Assembly (NCBI GenBank): GCA_022264855.1 | Contig: JABYQU010000047.1 | Span: 62,001 to 126,000 of the forward strand | Length of the DNA: 64,000 bases | Source of the DNA: Lenzites betulinus | Lineage: Eukaryota; Basidiomycota; Agaricomycetes; Polyporales; Polyporaceae | Direction: 5' to 3' | Part shown: positions 54,847 to 64,000 of the stretch, piece by piece | How the letters are laid out: the number at the start of each line of letters is the position of its first letter | Numbering within the stretch: position 1 is the first letter of the stretch | The notes under the pieces: generated by a model | What the model was told of the DNA's origin: nothing | Database searches by the model: none | The model's input: only the letters and a program-made list of their open reading frames with translations | Translations under genes and position numbers: made by a program

Positions 54847-55653
54847 CTACCGCGCGGGGGTGAAGCTGATGCCGTCGAGGTTAGAGGCGAAGGCAGCGGC
54901 CTGCTGAACGAGGGGGTCGTTGATGTTGCCCGCCGACCCACCGGCCACGCAAATCTGGAAGCCAAGCGCTTTGGAGACAGAGCAGTTGGGCGTCGGGGTG
55001 CCGAAACCGCAGCCACCGGAGCCGTTGGTCTGGGCGACGGCGGGTCCCGCGCACTTGCCGGAGGTGTGGCCACAGCAGCCCTGCTGGCAATCGGCGTCGC
55101 TGGTGCAGGGCTCGAAGACGGTCTTCTTGTTGGCCTGGAGAGCGGCGAGCTGGGCGACGGACTTGCCGCCGGAAGCAGGGGGTGCGGGGTTGGCGGGTGC
55201 GGGCGCGGGCGCTGCTGCGTTGCTGCTTCCGGTGGTGGGGGTGAAGGGGATACCGTCAAGGTTCGAGGTGAACTTCGCAGCAGCCTGGATGGCCGGGTCG
55301 GCGAGGTTGCCGTTCACCGCGCCCGCGACGCACTCGGAGAGCTTGAGCGCTGCGGCGACATTGCAGTTGGGCTTCGCGTTGCCGAAGCCGCAGCCGCCGT
55401 CGCGGGTCTGGGCGATGCCTGGGCCGGCGCACTTGCCGGTGTTGAAGGCGCAGCAGCCCTGTTGACAGTCCGAGTCCTGCGCGCAGGGGCCGGTGACAAA
55501 CTGGTTGCCACGGCGGGCACCAGCGTAGAGTGAGGGGATGGAGTGGGCCTGGACGCCGAGGGCGACTGATGAACGGGTCAGAACGAGCGCTGTGCGGAGG
55601 GACAATGGCTACTCACCGAAGGAAAGAGCGACAACAGCAGCGGAGAACTTCAT
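54847..55653 (-). CDS. Secreted protein with two tandem eight-cysteine domains (BAS2-like)
   Basis: Exons 55653-55617 and 55565-54847 give 251 aa. Signal peptide MKFSAAVVALSFVALGVQA. Two copies of an ~85-residue domain are each patterned as C-x5-C-x3-CC..GKC..GGC..C..C and end in SNLDGIPFTP or SNLDGISFTP. An Ala/Pro-rich linker joins them. The single domain resembles the one in 'biotrophy-associated secreted protein 2' annotations of plant-associated fungi. In basidiomycetes, including saprotrophs, its role is not known. The eight cysteines per domain suggest four disulfides. A TATA box lies 151 bp upstream. Confidence 0.85.
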
Positions 55654-55803
55654 GATGATCGTGGAGGAACGGTGGTTGTGAGAAGGTACAGTGGGAGAAG
55701 AGTAAGACACTCGACAACACAGTTGTCTGAAAGAGAAAAGGACGGAGAGGCAAGGGAGGATCGACCGGTCGAGCACAAGAATCTGGGTCAGAGAGCGGGG
55801 GGG

Positions 55804-55811
55804 CTTATATA
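55804..55811 (-). promoter_or_regulatory. TATA box of the BAS2-like gene
   Basis: TATATAAG on the minus strand, 151 bp before the ATG at 55653, within an otherwise GC-rich context. Confidence 0.6.
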
Positions 55812-57879
55812 CCCCTGCGGGCGCAAAGGCGATACACAATCACGCGGTGCCATCCCGCGGGGCTGCACAAGGAGTCGCTTGATCATGTACGGGCGGCCAC
55901 TGCAAGTGCAACGATCGATCTTGCATGTTTCAATACAGCAAAGGGGAACCAGTGTTGGACTGCCCTGAAGATGCTATCCGGCATCATGGGACGGTGTTAC
56001 ACACCGCAGTGCCCAATACCGCCGGTCCATAGCGGTCAAAGCACGCCGCTGGCTATTGTCTCGCAAGAACAACGATTGTGTCTGTGTTACACGTCAGCAC
56101 GTTTGACGCGGCAAAGGAAGACCGCCCACAAAAATACGGCATACCTTTGCTTTCGACGATGGAATGAGCTCCAGTCAATAGAGATCCCGGAACCTGAGGG
56201 AGCCTACCGCCCACCGACGACATCATGATCATGATCCGAGCCCGCATGCTCCGATTTGTAACTCAAGAGGGGCGTCAACTCAAGATGCATCGACGAAAGA
56301 TTGGGATGTTGCCAACATATGTTGCCACTGCCAGCAGACGCTGGGACATGGTACCAGGTTGCCAAGTAACAGACGTGGGCAGCGTAAGCCGTATGTGATG
56401 CTAGTGGTCGGAGTATGGGATGCGAAAGGCAAGTCGGCCAAAGCGCTTGATGGGATGCCTGGGCGGGGATGTGGCTGCGATGGAGGTGGAAGCTTCATCA
56501 AAGTTGCGCATGCAACCACCGGAGTGCGGGCGTTCACCTTTGCTTGCATCCATTGGCTCTGTGCGCATTACATCTCTCTGGACACGCAGCGACACCGGCA
56601 GGCCCCATATCCGCAGTTTCTCGGTCTCTACGCGCCTTTGTCAGTTCAAGCACGAGAAATTTGGACCCCGGCGTCTCCCCCAGCCCTTTAACATTATGCG
56701 ACACTCGAGCGGCACGATTCTTTACCCTAGGTTAGCCTCAAGTGAAGATTGATAGGATTGTTTAAACCCACTTGTGGCTCAAGGAAGTTCAAGGAACAGA
56801 GCTGGTGACAGATGCTGCACGCGTGGTACAGCCTGGTACAGCATGGTACGTGTCCAGGATCAAGATTAAGCGTCGGCAGCGGCCGTTGGCCGCATTATGA
56901 GTATGCGCCATTATGGCATAGCTTCTTGTCCAAATGCATTAAACCGAGGCTGTAGACGAGCGCTGCAACATACGTAAGGTAACCTAGGGTAACCTCGGCC
57001 ATCGCCCCCTGCATCACGCCGCCGACCGTCCGCGGGTCCTTGGCAACACCGCATGGGAAACCCACCGGTGTGCACTCACAGTACTTGCGAATGTCTGTAG
57101 GCAACGACCAAGGCCCTCCAAGGCCTAGGTTTGAACGTACGAATATAGGCTCTCGGTTCTGAGATGGTATCCGGATCCGTCAGCATAATCAGTAAGTTGC
57201 CGTGAAGGTTGGTCCGTGGCACGGCTGCGCGACAGATCGTGTCCTGTATCACCTTGTGGCTTCAAAGATGATGTGTCTGGCATGCGCATCCCAGCCTGTA
57301 CACTGACAGGCTGTGACAGCACAAGTCGTTACGTAAGTAGTCGCAGTCGAGAGAGAAGAGTAGAGCAGGCGGTCTCACCTAGACGATGACCGTGGCCAGA
57401 GTAAAGGTGAGCGTGGGGGAGCTTGCCCTTGACGCAAGGCCACCCAGCACTTGAACGTTGGTTTTTACGTGTTATGTTGAGGACGCGAGTGCTGCTAGAC
57501 ATGTGCCCGAGGCCATCAACGTGTCGTGCCGGAGTCTCCGGAGGCAGAGAAGACGCTCAAGAGCCAGGCAGCGTGATCTTGGTCGAACATCATGATGTCG
57601 GGCGTGCAAAAAGCTCTTCCGAAAGCATGTCGTGGCGGGGGAGGGGGTAATCATTATCGAACGATTACTAGAGCCTGGGACGACCGCCGGCGCCCGGGGA
57701 TGCGTGAAAATATTGCTCTCCATCTCCTCACCTAACATGCGTGCAAGCGGATTAGAGGTGGTGACAACGACGATGACGAAGATAGAAGAAGAAAAAGACG
57801 GTCCAAAAGAGAGAGGGAAAGGCGCAAAACGCACCAATATCGATATAGTTCCCTTTGAAGGGCTCCAACTTGTCCCTAT
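55812..57879. other. Intergenic region
   Basis: About 2 kb with no gene I can support. Open frames near 56280-56750 and 57420-57980 lack coding character on either strand. Small palindromic CATGATCATGATC near 56223 is the only repeat noted. Confidence 0.4.
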
Positions 57880-58780
57880 TAAGTCCCATGAATGGCCTCC
57901 TCCGTGGAGCCACCGGGCTGGTCGTTGACCGCTAGTATGCGCAGGGAACTGTGGCCGTTGAGCCGCTTGCTGGCGGTTGTACAATCCTTCTTAACGGTGG
58001 GAAAGAAGTTCTCCGGGTTCTCGATGGCCTGGTTAGCTTCGGCCAGCTGGGCGCGGAGGTCACCAGTGAACCTCCTCGACATTGTCCTGGGCGCCGTCGC
58101 TGCTCTTCGGCTTCTCGATGGCCATTTTTGTGTATCTCGATCAAAATGCTATGGCGGTCGATGTGGAGGCGTATGGGGTTGAGCAGCGCGTCGAAGGCGC
58201 GAGTACCAAGTAGCCGGACATCCTTGCGCCGACTTTGCGACACCTCCGAGCGGTCCTCGTTGCTATCCTTGAGAATGACGTGGTGGCAGGTGAAGTTGAG
58301 CGTTGTTTTGCTCTCGTCGCTCTAAGCTGACCGTACAGCCATGCAACATGGCGCTTTCAAGTTTCAGCGCCCGGGCGGTCCGCGGCGATGGGCAGCCGGA
58401 GGGCGTGCGTGAGGGGCTCGCAAACGTCGACGGTACCGGTGTTGCTGTTGTCCATGAACAACTTGAGGAGCACGGCAGAGGCGGCCGAGCGGCGGTAGAA
58501 CAACTTGCGAAACTCGAGCTCGACGTCGCGGATTAAGAAGCTGCAGAATATGCTGAGAATTACCTTGGCGGTATTGGAGGCTTAGCCCAGACGTACACCG
58601 TACCACATCATGACCGCGCCCAGCGTAGTTTCGCCGTTGTCCACACCGGCAAGGAAGCTGATGCAATCAATGTGGGTCCACGCCGTGATGTCAAGCGCCA
58701 CGAGGAGGTCAACCGTCACGGACTTTGAGGCCCACCAGGGCCCACCGTCGTCCTCGGTACTGTGTTGAGGTTGTGGCCGA
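57880..58780 (-). pseudogene. Broken, unrecognised gene
   Basis: Protein-like pieces occur on the minus strand in order but in different frames. About 58740-58610 reads KSVTVDLLVALDITAWTH and DNGETTLGAVMMWYG. After an in-frame TAA (where CAA would give Gln), 58590-58370 reads IRDVELEFRKLFYRRSAASA and EPLTHALRLPIA. After another stop, 58330-58130 reads TLNFTCHHVILKD and VRLLGTRAFDALLNPIRLHI, and 58080-57950 reads RAQLAEANQAIENPENFF. I recognise no family. Stops and shifts suggest a decayed gene, although missed introns could explain part of it. Confidence 0.35.
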
Positions 58781-59678
58781 AGACGCTGCGCGCCTACTTG
58801 AGTCTGTATGACCTGCGGGGATTCGCTACAGTCGATATGTGTACATTAACTTTCAAATTTCAAAGGTAAGGATGATGATACCTACTCACGCGTGCTGCAC
58901 CCGTCGGTGTAATCAATAGGTTGCGGCAGATATCAGCTTCTGTGATAGCCCGACAACAGATCCCCCCGCATCTCCGAAGGCGATGTACAACATTGTCATG
59001 ATGACCAGCGGGCAGTGGGATGCCTTTTCGAGAAGCGTGAAGAAGCTCCTACTTAGTGTATCCGTACTTGTAGCCTTGTACGAAGCGGTCTTCTTTACCG
59101 TTCTATTTACGTGTTGTGGGTCGGCCAGTGGGCCACCCTGAGGGGGGCCGAAGTCACCGTGACTTGGAGGTCATAACGTGTCGGTTTTGCGAGCTGTCTT
59201 CTCTTCCCGATCTGATCTTGGTTCCGCGCCGGTACCATCCGGTATTATCCTGGCTGCATATACGGTCCCCCTAGCTCCCCAGACGGTCCGGCGCCTAGTG
59301 CCATCCTATCTGCTCTCGACTACCTTCACCGTAGTGCTCCAGTCGTGCAAATCTTGCACAATCAGACCTCAGAAAGCACTCCAAGAAAAGAGCAGGGCAG
59401 GGGTGGGTCGCGGTGACCGGCGTCTTATCGGCTATTTACCCCGCATTTCGCTTTCCGGCACGCAATTACCCGACCGCCAATGCTGGCGCGGCGAGACATT
59501 TGAAAACGGTCATCCTTGCTCTTCTGACTTCACGACCTGGTTGCCCATCCTGTTTCTTACCCTACGACGGTGCAGAAACGCCAAACTTCACTTATCCACC
59601 AGCTCGCGAGGTCTGTTTGAGACATCACTGCCCCCGACTACGTACACTCATTCGCCGACATACGCAGGTTTCAAGCAC
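58781..59678. other. Region between the broken gene and VWA8
   Basis: Possible further minus-strand fragments of the broken gene near 59000-58890 (MTMLYIAFGDAGGSV). The part from about 59180 is pyrimidine-rich and probably VWA8 promoter and leader. No supported gene. Confidence 0.35.
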
Positions 59679-62600
59679 ATGGCCAGCCGGCGGCTCAAGC
59701 ATATCATAAATGGGCTCACGCCCCCCCGGGAGCCAGTTGGAACCATCCGTCTAGGAGACATCTCACACGAAATATACCGCGCGGCAGAGCCGAGTCGATT
59801 GCCACACACGGAGGACGCGCTCCTGGACACCACCGATGCGTTTAACCTGGGCAATCTGCACTTTATGCTGCAGAAGTACCTGCTAGGACAGGATATATTC
59901 TTGCTTTCGCAACCTGGTCCCTACGCTAGACGTTTGGCTCTGACATTCTGCAGGTGCTGGGCGCACTCAACGGCCGGAAATGATCGTGGCTGACACAGTG
60001 CAACTTGCTCACAGGCTCATCAACTCAGAATACGAGCTAGTCGCCCTACATCGTGATGTGGGTGAGACTGAACTTAAGCAAGGAAGAGAGATCCGCACAG
60101 GCGGCAACCTTGTCTACGTCGACAGTGCCGCTGTGCGAGCTGTCAAACATGGGCGAGTACTCATACTCGAAGGGGTTGAAAAGGCAGAACGCGGTATCAT
60201 GCCGGTATGTCGTACGACGCTGCGATATAATTCGGTACCTAACGAGTGTGGGATATGCAGGTCCTCAACAATCTTCTCGAGAACAGAGAAATGCAAGTTC
60301 GTCTTGCAACAACTCGCCCAACTGACACTGATTTTAGCGTACAGGAATCTCGACGATGGTTCCCACATAGTGCACCCCCACCGGTACGCCGTTCTCGACC
60401 AGGGCGAGGCCGATGCTACTGTGTTTATCCCGGCGCACAAAGACTTCAGGGTTATAGCGATTGCTGCGCCGGTCCCGCCCTATCCTGGGTACCCGCTCGA
60501 CCCACCATTTCGCAGCCGCTTCCAGGCTCGATTCGTGGACCCCATGGGCTCTTTACTCGCGCTCCCGTCTAGTAGCACTCAAGTGCCGGAAGGGGACTTG
60601 TATGGGAAGCTGCGTGACATCATCCTGTCTACGCAAATCGCTAGCGAGTCCCGTCATACGTTAGATGCTGTCGCGAGGTCATCTCTGCCAGCGTTCCCGC
60701 AGACCTCACTGTCCAAGGCAAAGACGCTCTTATCGGCATTCCCGCCCCCTGCACACCTGTCTGCGGAGCAGCTCGCGCGTCTTGTGCTCTCCCTTCACCC
60801 TGCTCTAATCCACAGTCCGTTCATCGCATGGGCGATGCTCTCCCACCAGTTCGAGGAGGCCGGGCTCGGTAGCTTGGGCCCTCCAAGTCTATCCGGAGAT
60901 GAGGACGAAGTGGGCTTGTTGGGGTACCGCTTGATCCGCATCGTCAAATTGGACGACCAATCTGTTGAACTCTCCTTCGAAAGCCTGTCTGGGTCCACTG
61001 TCACGCACACTGTTCCTGGAGGTCCCCACCAGTGTCTTGGGTTCCCGTTCACAAATCCGGAGATGCTCGGGTTTACGCCAAGTAGCCGGTTCATGGGTTT
61101 GCTGACATCGCTCCTGCAGGTGCATGTGCTCGGTTGGGATATCTCGTATGTACCTCCGGCGCTGCCGTCGACTGCATCGTGCTCGACATCGCTCCTCGTG
61201 CGCACGTTTTCGGCGCTGCTTGGCTACGATCTTGAGGATGTGCACATGTATAAGGAGCTTGGAGGGCGCGAACTTATCATGCGAAGGAAGGTGGAGAATG
61301 GGGGCGCGACGTCTTGGGAGCCAAGGTATGTTTTTACATGAAAGACTCAGCAACCTCTCCGTTGTCCTTACCTCGCCGCTGTGCAGTCCTCTCATCCAGG
61401 GCGCGTGGCAAGGACGCCTGGTGCACCTGTCGGGCATGGATGTAATCGGCTCGACGGCAGGGTCACTTGCAAGACTCACGCAAGACCGCGAAGTGGAGCT
61501 ATGGGAGAATAAAAGGATCGTCAGGCGGCTTCTCGAAGGAGAGGTACGTCAGTAAGGAATTCCGCCTGTCCATATTCTGCTCACCCATCGCCACAGGCGT
61601 CATCGCCCGACCTCTCAATTGCCCACCGGTCTTTCCGCGTGATCAGTACCGCCTCCAAGTCTCTCCCGTTGAAGGACTGGCTCTCGGACGAGCATGCTAA
61701 TATGTTCTTCACAATACCTGCACAGCCTATGTCCCCGTCCGAGGAGGCGCACGTCCTGCAGCAAACCGGGTGCCTTGTCGCGATCATAGACACTCTATTG
61801 AGATTCGCAGAGAAGTACCGGGCGGGGATGACGGCTGACGCGGTGCAGAAGAACCGCAAGCTTGGGACACGCGCACTCATCCGCATCGCACGCCGCGTCG
61901 CAAGGTTCCCCGCGGACGGGGACGATCTGCATGCGATGCTGAGCCGAGCGCTCCTCGCCGAATTCCTGCCTGCTACCGAGACGATGAATCTGCAGAACAT
62001 CTTCGAAGAGTGCGGGATCAACAAGCGGACGCCTCCTGTCGGTCTAGTTTTTGTCGAAGAGCTGGGTGATATGCTGACCCCCACTCCCGTGCAGTTCAAC
62101 CCACCTGCGGAAGTGCGCGAGGAGGGGCTTTTCTTCCCGCCTGCCACAGGAGCATCTACGAAGGATACGCGTTCGACTACTATCCCGCGATTTGACGCTT
62201 CCCAAGACCGAGAGGGAGCCTCCCACGTCCCACACATGGACCATTTCTACGACAACAGCCTGCAGACTGGCTTGATGCGCGATCTCGCGATAGATTTTGA
62301 GATCCTCGGTGAACACCTCGTTCTACTCGGGAATCAGGTCAGTGGTTCCCTGCCATGAGGCCCGTGTGCGTCACTAAACAATATTCTAGGGAGTGGGCAA
62401 GAACAAGGTTATAGATCGGTATGATACTTTCTTTCGACTAACGTGTCCATACACGCTAAGCTGCAATCCCTTTACAATAGATTATGCCAGGTAAGACGGA
62501 TGATTCGGCCTGTTCCTTTACCTGACCCGGCAACTCACTCGGCAAATTGCCATAGCTCCTTGGCCGACCTAGAGAATATATTCAGCTCCATAGAGATACG

Positions 62601-64000
62601 ACAGTGAACCAACTAATGTTCCAGACGGTCCTGGAGGACGGTGTCATCAAGTATACTGACTCGCCCTTGCTACGCGCCATCATTCACGGGCGTGTGATCA
62701 TCATAGACGAGGCCGATAAGGCGGCAGAGCACGTCGTAGCGATATTCCGGAGCCTCGCGGGGCATGGACAGTTGACGCTCGCGGACGGGCGGCGTGTACG
62801 CGAGGTCGAGGATCGCGAAGGAGACATTGTCGTTCATCCCAACTTCCGTTTGATCCTCTTGGCGAACCGCCCGGGATATCGTGAGTCACTGCCCCGGTAC
62901 CGGGACAAAAGCTTTCGTACCTATAACCACCTCGCAGCGTTCCTCGGTAACCACTTCCTCCAAGTGCTCGGGGACAACTTCTGCTGTCATGCGGTGACAA
63001 ACCCGGACATGGCGAGCGAGCGCAAGTTACTATCGCAGCTCGCGCCCCAACTGAGTGAGGACCTGATCCTCCGTCTCGTCGCCGCTTTCCACGACCTCCG
63101 CAAGGCATACGAGAGCGGTACAGTCACATATCCGTACTCCCTTCGAGGTCAGCAAACCTCGTCCTCCATTCCCTCAGAGATCTCGACTCGCTGATCTGTT
63201 CCCACAGAGCTGCTCAACCTTGTTCGCCACATGCAGGCATATCCCGGAGACCCGCTCGAGGACGCCCTCCGGAACGTATTTGACTTTGACGTGTACAAGC
63301 CCGAGACAATCGCGAAGCTCTCTGCCATCCTGGATCACCATGGGTGCGTTCGGACTCCTCCTTGCCCTCCGTACCTCCTCACGATCATTCATGTCGTCAA
63401 TGCCATTGCGTAGGCTCGTTGTGAAAAATCTCGGGATCGGCGCCGGGCGGGATGCAACGGAGAAGAAGGTCCTCGACGTGAAGTTCGAGCCGAAGGGTGA
63501 CACAAGCCTCTCGGAGCCCAAGTTCGGCAAAGATGACCCGGAGAACAAGGCACACACCGGGGGGAACACTTGGTCGGGCGGGGTACGTGGGAGCTCGCCT
63601 TGGCTAACAGCGTGTTCAATCTCATCTCTGTACCGCAGACTGGCGGAAGGGATACTGCCGGCCTTGGGGGCAGGGGCGGATATATGCGTCTGTTCAAGGG
63701 GCACGATATCAACCAGGTTTGTGGCGCGACCCTGTCCCGATTCCGAGCAGCAGCCCTTACTGTGGAGGTGTGTTCTTCAGGTTCCCGATGCGCTGAAGAA
63801 CGACGTCCCGGACCACGTGAAGGAGCGTGCACGGGAGATGGCCCGCCTGGAACTCGCGCGCCGCCTGGAGGAGCTCAATATGAGCGCAGGCGAGGCGAAG
63901 GAATATGGGGCGCTGTTTGCCGCCGTCGAGGGCCACATCGCGCAGCTCCACGACCTGCTTGAGAGTAGGTATCTGACGATCACTGCTGCGCGCCGGGGCT
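59679..64000 (+). CDS. VWA8: VWA8, mitochondrial AAA+ ATPase with von Willebrand A domain (N-terminal part)
   Basis: Fourteen exons, cut by the window edge, encode about 1172 aa: 59679-59953, 60015-60204, 60261-60292, 60345-61325, 61387-61543, 61597-62337, 62390-62418, 62481-62490 (10 nt), 62556-62880, 62938-63147, 63208-63343, 63414-63582, 63639-63716, 63781-63964. Seen: LLGQDIFLLSQPGPYARR, the LHRDVGETELKQGREI block, VLILEGVEKAERGIMPVLNN and ENREMNLDDG; later a second AAA+ module with GNQGVGKNK (P-loop-like) and VIIIDEADKA (Walker B), then LILLANRPGYP. The intron 60293-60344 has a GC donor; that splice gives exactly the family sequence. The VWA domain lies beyond the window. VWA8 is a mitochondrial matrix-side AAA+ protein of unclear substrate. 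Confidence 0.9.

Noticed and set aside
15849..64000. A fungal secondary-metabolite gene cluster around the SDR and hydrolase.
   Set aside because: No core synthase, P450 or transporter nearby; neighbours are housekeeping genes.

Overview
The window is nuclear DNA of a filamentous basidiomycete, probably an agaricomycete. The evidence is very short introns (mostly 45-65 bp, GT..AG with CTRAC-like branch sites), GC-rich codons, a Clp1 (clampless)-type gene, small secreted cysteine-rich proteins, and two fungal retrotransposon families. Almost every host gene could be spliced by eye into one open frame with consistent phases, and the exon coordinates are given.

Layout. 1-11912: a Ty3/gypsy LTR retrotransposon of about 12 kb, with gag-pol on the minus strand. 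It sits inside the tyrosine-recombinase gene of a second retrotransposon (DIRS order, Ngaro-like; gag, RT-RNase H, YR; minus strand) that occupies 11913 to about 15780. The gypsy element is unusual in two ways. Between its integrase and its 3' LTR it carries three extra genes on the opposite strand, with spliceosomal introns; one has a Zn2Cys6-like cysteine cluster. The whole element, coding DNA included, is also saturated with the pentamer TGCGA/TCGCA: I counted 33 in 1-1500 and 30 in 4501-6000, against 4 in the adjacent 12001-13500. The density drops where the element ends. An element-encoded DNA-binding protein acting on its own DNA, comparable to the anti-silencing proteins of plant VANDAL transposons, is a testable explanation.

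15849-40223: host genes. In order: a membrane-anchored alpha/beta hydrolase with TAP-like C-terminus, a small secreted protein, a C2H2-like zinc-finger protein, the retromer subunit VPS26, a six-cysteine secreted protein, a paralogue of the first small secreted protein, a 7-TM protein with a long disordered tail, a Tcd1/Tcd2-type t6A dehydratase, a SANT/Myb-type nuclear protein, a PBDC1/Chp1-type eEF1A chaperone and a short-chain dehydrogenase.

40224-43164 is gene-poor and holds a relic with a canonical LTR-retrotransposon primer-binding site. 43165-55653: a Clp1-like regulator, a disordered coiled-coil protein, LCB1 (serine palmitoyltransferase), an F-box protein, the ribosome-biogenesis helicase DBP4, and a secreted protein with a duplicated eight-cysteine domain (BAS2-like). 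About 57.9-58.8 kb holds a broken, unrecognised gene. From 59679 to the right edge lies the first part of the mitochondrial AAA+ protein VWA8.

The host genes are not an operon. They are ordinary housekeeping and secretory genes, often divergent or convergent and closely packed. The gypsy and YR elements are the accessory part of the window.
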